Shown here one piece after another: positions 27,335-37,013 of a DNA stretch of 64,000 bases. The notes under the pieces were generated by a model. It had not been told where the DNA came from and searched no databases. It saw nothing but the letters and a program-made list of their open reading frames with translations. The position numbers were made by a program, and so were the translations under genes. Position 1 is the stretch's first letter. Each line of letters begins with the position of its first letter. Origin of the DNA: Io17-Chloro-G2 sp963663135 (GTDB lineage Bacteria; Chloroflexota; Dehalococcoidia; Lucifugimonadales; UBA3495); contig CAXXRM010000005.1 in the NCBI GenBank assembly GCA_963663135.2, positions 372,001 through 436,000 on the forward strand. The letters are read 5' to 3'.

Positions 27335-27555
27335 TAGGTGGACACGGTCAGTTGGACAGGATTGGTGCGGAACTAAGTGATAATTCTGCCGCTCTGGCCA
27401 TCGACACCGACGCGGGTCCTGGTGCACACCTCCTTTCACTAGACTCTCACTCCGGGACATCCTGCTTCCCATGGAACACCTTGGCCGGAGTGAGGTATCC
27501 CAGGGCCCGGCGGTGCCATAGGTCGCTGTAGAACCGGAGGTAGACCAGCAGTGTC
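27335..27555 (-). mobile_element. IS3-family remnant upstream of the SIR2 gene
   Basis: A terminus resembling TAGGTGGACACGG...TTGGACAGG lies at 27335-27362. The minus strand at 27470-27550 encodes the tail of an IS3 OrfB (VYLRFYSDLWHRRALGYLTP). It parallels the remnant at 22091-22430 in organisation, so the SIR2 operon is flanked by two IS3 scars in the same orientation. Confidence 0.7.
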
Positions 27556-27680
27556 AATGGATGGGACAAAACTTACCATTGGGGCGGCGAAATGGTGGCC
27601 CACACGTACTACGCACGGGATGGAACTATGCAGGCCTAACGGATAAAAGAGACGTCCAAGGAAGGCGTAAGGCTGTTTAT

Positions 27681-28238
27681 TCAGGAAAAGGAGAGCTCAC
27701 TGTCATTGGGATAAGTATGCCTACGGCGAGAGCGACCTAGCATACGAACATCCAAGTGACCGGTGTCCTCCAGAGGAATCAAACCATCGCGACGCAAGCT
27801 AGACGAGGGATAGGGAACCAAATCCGACTGCGCGAACTCAAGAACCTCTTGAATAGGAATCCAGCCGCGCCCGGAGAAGCGGTCCCGGATGGCTGCCTGA
27901 AGAGGACCAGAATCCTGCAACAACGAGTCGAAAGACATCTGACGAGCATGAACCCCCCGCCAGACGAAGTCACCTCCTGGCATGACCTTCCAAATAGCTG
28001 ATTTCATACGGTCACAGCCAACCGGGTTGCCGGTGGCGAAGAAGATCGTATAACGCAGACGCCTGTCCTTCCGGAGGTAGAAACGGAGGACGTACTTCGC
28101 GCCGGCGCCGCGCAACTGGTCAGAATAATAAGAGCAAACAGCACGGTGCCGGTCATCAGGATCAGGAAGGAGCGGCGAGCCGCCATCTCTAGGAATCCCC
28201 CAGCCTAGTTGAAGCAGACTCCTGGATTTCCGAATCCT
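27681..28238 (-). pseudogene. C-terminal remnant of a three-Cys-motif partner protein (TcmP)
   Basis: The frame is open from 28238 to the stop at 27681. It reads YYSDQLRGAGAKYVLRFYLR, then YTIFFATGNPVGCDRMKSAI, WKVMPGGDF and LQAAIRDRFSGRGWIPIQEV. These match the C-terminal half of TcmP proteins (about 300-400 residues), which are partners of Gp37/Gp68-type three-Cys proteins in phage-related loci. The N-terminal SAM-like half and any start codon are missing; an in-frame TAG lies at 28239-28241. It is thus a truncated gene. No three-Cys partner is in the window. Confidence 0.6.
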
Positions 28239-28355
28239 CTAACGGATGCGGAGGTTGATGGTGGGCATTTGTCTCCGGCCAAGTTGGTATGCACGGGCTC
28301 ACTCCTACAACCTGGCCCGGATGCAGAGACGGGGGTCCGGAACAACCAAGCCAAT

Positions 28356-28646
28356 TTACGGAGGATCGCTGAGCTCCACCCAAACCGCCAGATAGGTCGT
28401 GCCGTTTATCTCAATCAGCACGTCCGACCCACGGTACTCTCCCCCATGGTGGCAAATCCCCACGCTGGGCAACAAATCCCAGGAGACCCGACCGCCATCC
28501 CGACTGACCCGCGTGACACAGGGATTCCCCTCCCGAGTCCGGTGATGCCACAATGAACCATCCTGATTCCAAGTCAGAACGGCGAGGAAAGAACCATCTT
28601 CATATCGAGCCTGATTAACGACAATTAACTTTGCCGGTAGCGACAA
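28356..28646 (-). CDS. Hypothetical protein truncated by the IS21 element
   Basis: A frame of up to 96 residues (SFLAVLTWNQDGSLWHHRTR, RGSDVLIEINGTTYLAVWVE), of beta-rich composition. Its first dozen residues lie inside the left terminus of the IS21 element (from 28612), so the native 5' end was removed by the insertion. No family was recognised. Confidence 0.45.
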   Translation of the reverse strand: MSLPAKLIVVNQARYEDGSFLAVLTWNQDGSLWHHRTREGNPCVTRVSRDGGRVSWDLLPSVGICHHGGEYRGSDVLIEINGTTYLAVWVELSDPP

Positions 28647-28662
28647 CTAGTTTTGCCGGTCA

Positions 28663-30183
28663 ATGAAGGTGATCATCCGGTACTGGATGGGAGGTGCCGG
28701 AGTGGTTACAGACCAGCAAGTTGTTTTACTGAGGCAGAGACGAATGGAAAGAAAGACACAGCAGACATCGGCGGCCATGGCCGGAATGAGTGTGCGGTCA
28801 GCGCGCAAGTGGCAGTGTGGACCCTTACCGTCGGAGACAGGGCAAGATCGCTGGTGGCGGACCCGGACTGATCCCTTCGACGGAGTGTGGGAGGAGGAGA
28901 TCCTGCCCTTGCTTGAAGGCGAGGCCGCCGGCAGGCTCAGGGCAACGACAATTATCGAATGGTTGGAAGAGAAATTTCCCGGCCGCTTCAGCGCCTCCCA
29001 ACTCCGCACCCTGCAGCGACGATTACAGGACTGGCGGGCGCTCAACGGTCCGGATCAGGAGGTCTACTTCCCCCAGGAGCATCCACCGGGCCGCGAGGCC
29101 CAGATCGACTTCACCCACTGCAACTCCCTGGGAGTCACCATCGGAGGCAGACCCTACCGGCACCTGCTGTTCCAGTTTGTGCTGAGTCATTCGGGCTGGC
29201 GCTACGCCGAGGTGGTTGCCGGCGAGACCTTCCTGGCCCTGAAGCAGGGACTCCAGAAGGCCCTGTGGGCCTTGGGCGGCGCGCCTCTGGTGATCCGCTC
29301 CGACAACACCTCGGCCCTCACCCATGAGATAAAGCGCAGCCGCGGCCGGGCCCTCAACGACAGCTATTCCGAACTTCTGGACCACTACGGCCTGCGCTCC
29401 ACACTGATCAATTCCGGGGAATCCCACGAAAACGGCGTCGCCGAGCAGGCCCACTACCGGCTGAAGGACGCCCTGGACCAGGCCCTCATGCTGCGGGGCA
29501 GCCGCGATTTCAATTCCGTCGACACCTACACGGGCTTCGTCGGCAAGGTGGTGGACCGGCGCAACCGGCTGGTAAAGGAAAAGCTGGAGCAGGAACGAGT
29601 TCATCTACAGCCCCTGCCGCCAGCTCCGGTGCCGGAATACGTCAACTACCGTGCCAGGGTGCGCAAGTGGAGCACCATCCAGGCAGCTGGCCGCACCTAC
29701 ACCGTGCCCTCCAGTCTCATCGGGAAGGAGGTGCAGATCCGTCTGTACGCCGAACACCTGGAAGTGTACTACAAGGACCACCTGGTGGAACGGATGGAAC
29801 GCGTCAGAGGCGAACGGGAGGCCCGGGTCGACTATCGCCATATCATCGGCTCCCTGGTCCGTAAGCCAGGGGCCTTCGCCCGCTACCGGTTCCGGGAGCA
29901 GTTGTTTCCCACCATGACCTTCCGGCTGGCCTACGACGCCCTCAAGAGGTGGCGAGGCGAACGGGCTGACGTGGAGTACGTGCGCATCCTGCACCTTTCG
30001 GCGACAACTATGGAGTCCACGGTGGACAGCGCCCTGGCCCTGCTGCTGGAGGCCGGTGAGCCCTTTGACTACGGCACGGTCAAGGAACTGGCGAACCCGG
30101 CTCCGCCACGGGCGCCGGTGCTCAACCTGCCCAGCATGCCTGACCTCAGGGTCTACGACAGCTTGCTGGTGGGGGTGGCCTGA
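28663..30183 (+). CDS. istA: IS21-family transposase IstA
   Basis: A 506-residue integrase-type transposase. An N-terminal helix-turn-helix (residues 30-55, MAGMSVRSARKW) is followed by a DDE core: Asp in REAQIDFTHCN, Asp in VIRSDNTSALT and Glu in the GVAEQ segment. A C-terminal beta-barrel (HLEVYYKDHLVERM) follows. Its stop overlaps the start region of istB, the normal arrangement in IS21. The frame is intact, so the element may be mobile. The start may lie at a downstream GTG (MVTDQQ..., about residue 14). Confidence 0.92.
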   Translation: MKVIIRYWMGGAGVVTDQQVVLLRQRRMERKTQQTSAAMAGMSVRSARKWQCGPLPSETGQDRWWRTRTDPFDGVWEEEILPLLEGEAAGRLRATTIIEWLEEKFPGRFSASQLRTLQRRLQDWRALNGPDQEVYFPQEHPPGREAQIDFTHCNSLGVTIGGRPYRHLLFQFVLSHSGWRYAEVVAGETFLALKQGLQKALWALGGAPLVIRSDNTSALTHEIKRSRGRALNDSYSELLDHYGLRSTLINSGESHENGVAEQAHYRLKDALDQALMLRGSRDFNSVDTYTGFVGKVVDRRNRLVKEKLEQERVHLQPLPPAPVPEYVNYRARVRKWSTIQAAGRTYTVPSSLIGKEVQIRLYAEHLEVYYKDHLVERMERVRGEREARVDYRHIIGSLVRKPGAFARYRFREQLFPTMTFRLAYDALKRWRGERADVEYVRILHLSATTMESTVDSALALLLEAGEPFDYGTVKELANPAPPRAPVLNLPSMPDLRVYDSLLVGVA

Positions 30184-30953
30184 TGATGGACGCCAACGCC
30201 ATTCAGGTCCGGATCGGTGAGTTGTGCCACCGGCTGCCCACCATGGGGGCGCAGTCGGTGGCCCGCCTCACCGCCGCCGGCCACGGCGACGCCCTGGAGA
30301 CCCTCCTGGAAGTGCTGGAGCAGGAGGCCGAGGATAGAAGGCAGCGGCGGATCAACAAACTCCGCAAGGAGTCCAGGCTGCCCGCGGGCAAGACCTGGGA
30401 GACCTTCGAGCACGACCGGGTGCCGCTAAGCCTGCAACAGCAACTGGGAGAACTGGCCGACGGCAACTTCGTTGAGCGGGGGGTCAACGTCCTGGCTTTC
30501 GGACTGCCCGGCACCGGGAAAACACACGCACTTTGCGCCGTGGGCCACCGGCTGGTGGAATCGGGCAGGTCGGTGCTCTTCGCCCCGGCCTACCGGTTGG
30601 TACAGGACCTCTTGGCGGCCAAGCGGGACCTGGCGCTGCCGCGACAACTACGCAAGCTCGACAGCTACGACTTCCTGCTGCTGGACGACCTGGGCTACCT
30701 GCCCCAGGGTGCAGAGGAATCGGAGGTGCTCTTCACCCTCATCGCCGAACGCTACGAGCGTCGCTCCCTCGGCATCACGTCCAACCTGGTCTTCTCCCAG
30801 TGGGAGCACATCTTCGCCAACCCAATGGCAACCGCGGCGGCCATCGACCGGGTGGTCCACCACTCGGTCATCCTGGAATTCGACGTCCCCAGTTACAGGA
30901 CAGGAGTGGCTCAAAAACGGACCCAGAAACAGGAGGTGAACCGGCAAGAATAA
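30183..30953 (+). CDS. istB: IS21-family helper ATPase IstB
   Basis: A 256-residue AAA+ (DnaC-like) protein that assists IstA in target-site selection. Walker A is FGLPGTGKTHAL (near residue 107), Walker B is FLLLDDLGYLPQ (near 163), and the sensor region is ITSNLVFSQWEHIF. It overlaps istA by one base. The length is normal for the family. There is an alternative ATG 3 bases downstream. Confidence 0.93.
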   Translation: MMDANAIQVRIGELCHRLPTMGAQSVARLTAAGHGDALETLLEVLEQEAEDRRQRRINKLRKESRLPAGKTWETFEHDRVPLSLQQQLGELADGNFVERGVNVLAFGLPGTGKTHALCAVGHRLVESGRSVLFAPAYRLVQDLLAAKRDLALPRQLRKLDSYDFLLLDDLGYLPQGAEESEVLFTLIAERYERRSLGITSNLVFSQWEHIFANPMATAAAIDRVVHHSVILEFDVPSYRTGVAQKRTQKQEVNRQE

Positions 30954-31077
30954 TTGACGGAACCGGCAGAAGTAGTTGACGCTGAACACACAACTTCAAC
31001 AAATACCCCATAACCCCAAATTTCATTGCACTGCCAGTAAAAACCGGACCGGGAAAATGCTCACGACTACCGACCAA

Positions 31078-31110
31078 ACTGAGGTGGACCCAGGAAACTG
31101 GACAGTATCC
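31078..31110 (+). repeat. Solo IS3-type terminus
   Basis: TGAGGTGGACCC followed after a short gap by CTGGACAG. It matches the terminus at 22091 and lies between the IS21 and IS110 elements. No transposase is attached, so it is a scar. Confidence 0.5.
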
Positions 31111-31154
31111 GTGTTTGTTTTCAAGCCTTTCGTTGGGCAATGGAGCGGATTGTA

Positions 31155-32088
31155 CTAAGCTGTTATCGGCACCCACGGTGTGCCCCCACGGGCCACGGCG
31201 TTCAGTTGCAACAATAGCTTGCGTATCACCGCCACCAAGGCGACTTTCCCAGGTTTGCCACGCTGACGCAGGCCCTGATAATAGCTCCGCATTCCCCCAT
31301 CGACCCGGATCACGGACCATGTGCAAATATACAAAGCGCGGCGCACCACTTTCCGCCCGCCCCGAATAGACCGCTGTCCCCGCTTATTCCCGCTGTCTCG
31401 GGACCAAGGCGTCACGCCCACTAAGGACGCCAGGGCCTTTGGGTCCAGCAGGCCCAGTTCCGGCAGGTGGGCCACCAGGATGGCCGCCGTCAATATCCAC
31501 ACACCCGGCACCGTGCGGTAGAGTGCGGCCCGCTGGGTCAGGGCAGCGCTGTTCTGCAGTAGCTCCTGGTAATCCTTGTCCAGTTTTGTAATTTCATCCT
31601 TAAGCCAGGCGATGTGGCGGTTTGTGGATTCGGCAACGGCCGGAGATACTACCTTGTCCATTCGGCCCGATTCCTGGACCTTCTGTTCTACAAGCTGCCG
31701 ACGCCGACGCAGCAAGTCCTGCAACTCTTCGAGCTCCGGCTCCGGTCTCCGGGTACAATTCTCTTGGAACACGCTGCCGAAGCGGGACAGGACCTGGGCA
31801 TCCCGCGGGTCTGTTATGGCTTCATAACCGCAGGCCCGGGCGAAGGCGCGCACCCGGCGCGGATGGGCCAGGTATACCTGTATCTCGGTCTCACGCAAGC
31901 GGCTCGCCAGCGGCCGTTCGTAACCTCCGGTGGACTCACACACCGCCTTGCCAACATCCTTATCAACGAGGTGTTCCAGCAACCTGGAGATGCCCATCAC
32001 GGTGTTATCGAACCTGATAACGGGCCCCCCCCCCCGAAACAGAGACTTCCAGATTAGCCTTGCCTACGTCAATACCCGCCACTATCAT
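31155..32088 (-). pseudogene. IS110-family transposase, frame split at an 11-G run
   Basis: An IS110/IS116/IS902 recombinase of about 310 residues. The DEDD catalytic domain starts MIVAGIDVGKANLEVS at ATG 32088, preceded by GGAGGT. After SVSGG the frame breaks in a run of 11 G (coding strand; 32026-32036 on the plus strand as C) and resumes as VMGISRLLEHLVDKDVGKAV. The C-terminal domain carries LYRTVPGVWILTAAILVAHL, the LVGVTPWSRDSGNKRG segment with the conserved Ser, and RRALYI. The homopolymer break may be a sequencing error, a real mutation or a slippage site. Element ends were not identified; IS110 lacks clear inverted repeats. Confidence 0.85.
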
Positions 32089-32500
32089 GTTCCAACCTCC
32101 TGAAGCGTCCTGAAGTGCCAACCTCTGTGTCCTCCACACTTGTAAATGCGGGCCCGGAGCCCATGTATCCGTTCGGAGCGACCAGTGTGGCGAGAGGGGT
32201 GTCAAACTGTCCATCGGTGCAGCCCAGGGTTCTCACCCGGCTCACCCGGTAGCTACCGACGCGCCCCTCTCGTCTGCCCCACAAATTGGCCCATTCGCAG
32301 GACAGTTCCAACATACAAGTAGCGCTGATGCACGACGCAAACTCACATGCCTCTTCAGCTAACTGCTTGGCGGCGTTGGCCGACGGAATTTCACCTTCCG
32401 AGCGTGGCGGCAGACCCCCCAACCACGCTCGGCCCATGCTGATAACGTTGTCTAACTCATGAATCCATTCTTCGGTAGACCACGAGTCTCTACGCTTCAT
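32069..32500 (-). CDS. Hypothetical protein, C-terminus probably replaced by the IS110 insertion
   Basis: A 143-residue frame. Residues 1-90 look natural (SWSTEEWIHELDNVISMGRA, AAKQLAEEACEFASCI), suggesting a small helical protein. The last 50 residues are read through the upstream region of the IS110 transposase and contain its ribosome-binding site. The native gene was therefore probably longer or different at its end. No family was recognised. Confidence 0.4.
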   Translation of the reverse strand: MKRRDSWSTEEWIHELDNVISMGRAWLGGLPPRSEGEIPSANAAKQLAEEACEFASCISATCMLELSCEWANLWGRREGRVGSYRVSRVRTLGCTDGQFDTPLATLVAPNGYMGSGPAFTSVEDTEVGTSGRFRRLEHDSGGY

Positions 32501-32686
32501 CAGAGTTCTCCCCGCTATACCAACCGGTGCAAATCACCTAAGTTGAAAACGAGGTGAGCTCGTTAAGTATATGGTTCCCAAGTTTTTTCCCCTAACTCAG
32601 TAGCGTTTGTTGGATAATATTATCAGAAGTAAATGAGATGTTATTTCCAGCACAGATGCCGGTCACGGCTCCCAACGGAGCCCTTA

Positions 32687-33820
32687 TTAACCTGTGTTGC
32701 TTTTATTCACTTGTGACCTGATCTTGTATGATGCGTTCCCGTAGGCTCCTGTTGAGAAGGCTTTCAGCCTGTCTTTGTCGTCGGTCAGCATGAGATCTTT
32801 CTTGAGATGGTTTGCAGCGTCGTTCTTGAAAAGGTTCAGGTTGGCTACCGTTGCGGCGAGGTCCTCCTGTGGTATTGCTGCTTGCATGCTTGTTGACCAA
32901 GTTTCGGCTATGAGGCCGATAAATCTCAGGTCGTATGCGTAGTGTCTTGTTTTCTCGTCTGGGACGTTGAGCGTGTCGTTGTCGGTTAGATTTTTGAATT
33001 CTTCTCGGGCTGTGGGTAGCCAATTCAGGAAGTTCTGGAGTTTCTCTGCTGATTCCTCGTGACCGGACGGCGTTTCCATGTAAACCTTTCTGGCTCTGGG
33101 AAACGACTGCTTAACTCCTACCTCAAGGGCCTTTACTATTGTTTTCAGGTTGTTGACGCTGAAGATGTCTGAGCTGTCGGCCTTTGGGTTGGACCGGATG
33201 GTGTCTGTGCGCTCTCTTACCCAATTTACCTTTGCCAGGGTCTCCTTTATGACATTGACCACCGGGTCTCTACCGTCAAGGTATGCCAGCTCGGAACTGC
33301 TCATCCTTTTGGACTTGTTCAGGTCCACAAACATCTGTCCGGCGTCCTGGTTGCCGAAATTTTCCATAAATTCCAGGACAACGTGGGAGTTAACCAGGTT
33401 GTCCAATTTCTCGGCGCTGTTGCTTACCTCGGCCTGTATTAGGGTGTCGTGTACGATGTGCAGTGCCTGCACCCGATGCTGGCCGTCCAGTATCTGGAGG
33501 CCGCTTTCGAGGTTCCGGAACTCGCCTCCCTCGATGGTCAGGTTTTCGCCTTGGGCGGTGAATACAAAAGGGGGTATGATCCAGTTATTGGCATCCAGGT
33601 AGTATTTCGCAATTGCGGCGCAATGGGCTCTGTCCAGCGGCCGCTGGTAGTCCGTTTCGAGGCCGTAGAGTTCCTCTGCAGTACGTTCCGTTGCTTTCAG
33701 CAGGTCCTCGACGGCTACTGTGGCATTGGCAATCCACCTGTTGTTTTGGCGTCTTGAACCTTGGGGTTGGCTGAAGAGGCTCATCTGTGCTTGGGGGACA
33801 CTTCTTCGTGGTCTGGGCAT
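32687..33820 (-). CDS. DGQHR-domain protein (DndB-like)
   Basis: A 377-residue protein with the diagnostic ILDGQHRVQALHIV motif (near residue 113), followed by FVDLNKSKRMSSSELAYLDG. DGQHR proteins include DndB, the regulator of DNA phosphorothioation (dnd) gene clusters, and related stand-alone proteins in defence islands. No dndACDE or dptFGH genes are in the window, so this copy is an orphan. Fold relatives of DndB (ParB/sulfiredoxin-like) bind or hydrolyse nucleotides. It is flanked by the IS110 and IS1182 elements. The start ATG has GGAGAAAA upstream. Confidence 0.8.
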   Translation of the reverse strand: MPRPRRSVPQAQMSLFSQPQGSRRQNNRWIANATVAVEDLLKATERTAEELYGLETDYQRPLDRAHCAAIAKYYLDANNWIIPPFVFTAQGENLTIEGGEFRNLESGLQILDGQHRVQALHIVHDTLIQAEVSNSAEKLDNLVNSHVVLEFMENFGNQDAGQMFVDLNKSKRMSSSELAYLDGRDPVVNVIKETLAKVNWVRERTDTIRSNPKADSSDIFSVNNLKTIVKALEVGVKQSFPRARKVYMETPSGHEESAEKLQNFLNWLPTAREEFKNLTDNDTLNVPDEKTRHYAYDLRFIGLIAETWSTSMQAAIPQEDLAATVANLNLFKNDAANHLKKDLMLTDDKDRLKAFSTGAYGNASYKIRSQVNKSNTG

Positions 33821-33951
33821 GTTTTCTCCTCAGGCTTTATTTTCCAACTTTGTATTGGCCTGGCTTTGTGCTCCAGTGTGGGGTTTGCTTTTAGCCCTGT
33901 TGGTTCTCGTACCTGAATATCTTTGGTTGCCTTGAGTTTCACTGATTGGCT

Positions 33952-35728
33952 CTAGAAATCCGGCCGGAAACCCCTTGTTGGGAAGAGGAATTTAGTCAGT
34001 AAGGCCGCCGCGAGCAAAGTGAGGGCCCAAATTTGCCCGAGCCACGCGGCACCGCAATTGGCGGCGGAGTTGACCATGCCAGCGGCCAGGGAGCTGCCGG
34101 CGCTGGGACCGGAGCCGGTTTCTCCCGTCAACCCGGCTTTGGCGGCCACCAGGGTCAGGTTGGCCACCGTGGCGGCCAGGTACAACTGGAACCTGGTTTT
34201 GATGCGGCCGAAGTAGCGGGACTGGCGGATTCCGAGTTGGACCAGCCGCGCCAGCCGGTGCTCCACCACTACCCTCCGTTGCCGATACCCAGCAAAACCC
34301 TCGCTGTGCTGGAGGGCGCGGGCCTGCTGCAATAAAGCTTCCTGCGGGTGCAGCCGGACCGTCCGCCCCGTACCCGGTTTTGCCGCCAGGCACTGGGACC
34401 GCAGCGGGCACGCTCCACAGACCGCCGCGTCGAATCGGAAGGCCTCCAAACGGTAAGGTCGACCCATTTGGTCGGTGCGCCGCCCTGCAGGAACTATCGT
34501 CCGGGTAACCTGCCCCGCTGGACAGGTGCAGGAACCCGCCTCCAGGTCAATCCGAAAGGTCTTCCTTCGGAAAGTGAGACCGGTTGGGGCGGCCCGGCAC
34601 TCGGGCAATCAGGGTGCGTCCCGCATCGGCGAAGGCCTGTCTGGTATTGCCGTCGCCATAAGCGGCATCGCCCATGATCTCTGCCGCCGTCACGCCGGTG
34701 TTGGCCTCACTCTGTTCCACCAGTTCCAGCACCCCCAGGTTGTCCGGAGCGTTGCCGGGCAATACCTCCACGGCGGTAATCAGCTGGGTGCCGGTGTCCA
34801 CCACAATCGCCGCCTTGTGTCCGTCGAACCGCCGGCTGCTGCTCTTGTGCCCGTGGCGCATCTCCGGGTCGTGCACCGACATCATCCGGTCCCGGCTCAC
34901 CCCATCCTTGAGGCTCACTCTGTCATCAGTCCGCTCCACGTCCTGGAGCAGCAACTGCCCCAGCAGTTCCGCCGCGTCCACAATCCGTTGGCGCTCGGAG
35001 CGGTCCTCGGGCAGTTCCCCCTGCGCCTGCCGCGATAATTCCAACAACCGGTCCGCGTCAGCCACAATCCCAGCCAACAGCGCCGCCCGCGCCTGCCGGT
35101 TGGACCAGTCGATGGCCGCTTCGCCCTTGACGCTGGAGCCCAGGTATCGATGGTATCCCCGGGCCTTGGCCCACTCTCTATCGGTGGTCTTCGCCACGGC
35201 TGCCAGCGCCCGCAGCAGTTTGACGATCCCGTCCGCCAACAGATTGTATGTATCCTTCACCGCGCCCCGGCCCAGGATATTGGTCGTGTCCAGCGCCACC
35301 TTCATGCCGCGCCTTTTCAGGTAGCCCGACTCCCGGGCCAGCCGCAGGCTGCCCTCGAACACCTCCCGCACCTTGTCGTGCAGGATCAGCTGGGCGCGGA
35401 ATACCTGCAGCGTGCTCTTGGCGAAGGGCCGGTCCTCCACCTCAATCCCCAGGGCTACTTTCCAGCGGAGGTCAAAGTCGGCCCGAGCCTTGGCCTCGGA
35501 ATCGCTCACCTTGTCGTGGGACTGGAGCAGCAGCGCCGTCGCCAGCAGGCTGGGCGGCACGCTGTCCCGGCCGTTGTCGGGGCAGTAGAATTCGGCGAAC
35601 TCGGCGTCTCGGAACAGCCGGCCCCGCAGCGACGCGAGGAGACCATAGAAGCTTTCCCGCCCCACGTGATCCAGATACAGCCGGTCCGCTTCCCAAAGTC
35701 CCCTCTGGTCCGAACGCTCTCCCAACAT
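33952..35728 (-). pseudogene. IS1182-family transposase, split by one frameshift
   Basis: The first frame (35728-34547, 393 residues) has the DUF772 N-terminal domain (LLATALLLQSHDKVSDSEAK) and the start of the DDE domain (MKVALDTTNILGRGAVKDTY, AEIMGDAAYGDGNT). The second frame (to 33952) continues from FRIDLEAGSCTCPAGQV with the Cys-rich insertion and RVVVEHRLARLVQLGIRQSR near the catalytic Glu. The break is at about 34558, where GACCTTTCGG needs one base to be skipped. Joined, the protein is about 590 residues, normal for IS1182. Whether this is a dead copy, an error or recoding is open. Confidence 0.85.
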
Positions 35729-35806
35729 TCTCCGCCCTCGCTACACTTGTTGACCCCGAGTATAGCCGCTTACCCGCCCACAGCCACTTTCCGGCCGGAT
35801 TTCTAG
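33952..35806 (-). mobile_element. IS1182-family insertion sequence
   Basis: Terminal inverted repeats of 19 bp: CTAGAAATCCGGCCGGAAA at 33952-33970 and its exact reverse complement at 35788-35806. The outer CTAG may instead be a palindromic target duplication. The transposase stop codon (TAG) lies within the terminal CTAG. Confidence 0.9.
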
Positions 35807-36038
35807 GGCCAGTTCGCCGGAGCCCGGCACAGCAATGCCTGCATACCCGGCGAGTGGAGGGAACTAATCTGGCAGAAAGAGCTGATCGTCAGGCTGGCTG
35901 ACGGGCTCTGGGAAGCCGCGGGGTAACCTGAGTTTCCCACATGGGATATCCCGGTGGAATAACCGATGGAGACGGTTGACAATCCAGTCCCCCGTGGACA
36001 CCATGAGCCCCACTCGCAGGTAAGAACAGGGGACCGAA

Positions 36039-36707
36039 TTGGTAGATTTACAGGACGGCTATGCGGTGATCGACCTCGAGATGGCCGGAGCGGACCCCCA
36101 CACCGGCCTCATCATCGAGATGGCGGTCGGGGTGTCTCACCCAGGGCAGAACCTGATCACTGACCGGGTCCTGGTTAAGATAGACCAGTTCATCCCCAAG
36201 AACATCGCCCGGTTGACCGGGATTACCGACAGGGACCTGACCTCGGGCGGGATTTCCATCGACGATGCCCTGGGCTGGTTCGTGGAGCGGACTTCCGGCC
36301 TCCCCTTGGTCGGGCACAACGTCCTTCAATCGGACCGGGCCTACCTGCTGGAGGCCGCCCGCCGGCACCGCCAGGCCGCCAACGAGGGCCTGTATCCCAA
36401 ATTGGTCATCGACGAGATGCTTAACCTGCCGGTCCAACGGTTCATAGATACCCTGGGGCTTTACAAGGGTTACCTCCTGGGTGAGTACCCTCAGGCTGGG
36501 GAAAGCCACGAGGACTACGCCCTGAGGGTGATCTCCCGGGACGCCTACGGGCTTCGCACCGGCCTGACCGCGGCCTGCGAAGATCTGGGCATTCCCGTTT
36601 CCCGAATCCGGGCGCATCGGGCCACTGGGGATGTGTTACGGAACCAAATGTTGTTCGAGAAACTCCTGGAGTTGAACCCACCCGAATCACTCGCCCGAGG
36701 GTCATGA
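36039..36707 (+). CDS. DEDDh 3'-5' exonuclease (DnaQ-like)
   Basis: A 222-residue exonuclease-domain protein. ExoI motif: AVIDLEMAGADP (Asp and Glu). ExoII: PLVGHNVLQSDRAYL (Asp). ExoIII: RIRAHRATGDVLRN (His and Asp). All four acidic residues and the histidine are present, so it should be active in trimming DNA or RNA ends. The TTG start at 36039 is supported by AGGGGA upstream. There is no polymerase III context. It stands alone between the IS1182 element and an IS3 terminus, so it is probably accessory or defence-related rather than the replicative proofreader. Confidence 0.82.
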   Translation: MVDLQDGYAVIDLEMAGADPHTGLIIEMAVGVSHPGQNLITDRVLVKIDQFIPKNIARLTGITDRDLTSGGISIDDALGWFVERTSGLPLVGHNVLQSDRAYLLEAARRHRQAANEGLYPKLVIDEMLNLPVQRFIDTLGLYKGYLLGEYPQAGESHEDYALRVISRDAYGLRTGLTAACEDLGIPVSRIRAHRATGDVLRNQMLFEKLLELNPPESLARGS

Positions 36708-36751
36708 GCTGTCAGAAGACCCACCTGCAGCTACTTCCCATCCTGGTTCTG

Positions 36752-36790
36752 AGGTGGACCCGGATATTTGGACAGAATTAAGTGAGAGAC
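36752..36790 (+). repeat. Solo IS3-type terminus
   Basis: TGAGGTGGACCC, a 6-nt gap, then TTTGGACAGAATTAAGTGAG. It is close to the terminus at 22091 (TTGGACAGG...AATTAAGCGAG). No transposase is attached. Confidence 0.55.
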
Positions 36791-37013
36791 TTGGCACTCC
36801 AACAAATGATGCTGACCTTTCGCACCGAACATATCCGTAAGCCGCGAACCAAGCTCAGGTAGTCGGCCCCAACATGACGCAATCAGAACGATTCCCAGAC
36901 ACTTTCAGCCTTAGGCCGACCTGGAAGACCTCACCACCCCAAAACACAGAGCCTGCTACCCCACCTCAAAGACCGGGAGAACTTAAGGAAGTCTCGATTT
37001 AACAAGAGGCCTC

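Larger units (their letters stand above)
28612..30988 (+). mobile_element. IS21-family insertion sequence, apparently complete
   Basis: The ends align as inverted repeats: TGATTAACGACAATTAAC on the left and TGTTCAGCGTCAACTAC on the right (minus strand). Each is followed by a second iteration ending in TTGCCGGT, the multiple terminal repeats typical of IS21. The element is about 2.4 kb with istA and istB intact. No clear target duplication is seen. Confidence 0.85.

Noticed and set aside
28600..31000. Target duplication of the IS21 element
   Set aside because: Flanks at 28604-28611 and 30989-30996 do not match, so no duplication could be claimed.
36039..36707. Assignment of the exonuclease as DNA polymerase III epsilon or oligoribonuclease
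   Set aside because: It has the DEDDh motifs but lacks a polymerase context, and length and sequence outside the motifs do not identify either enzyme.
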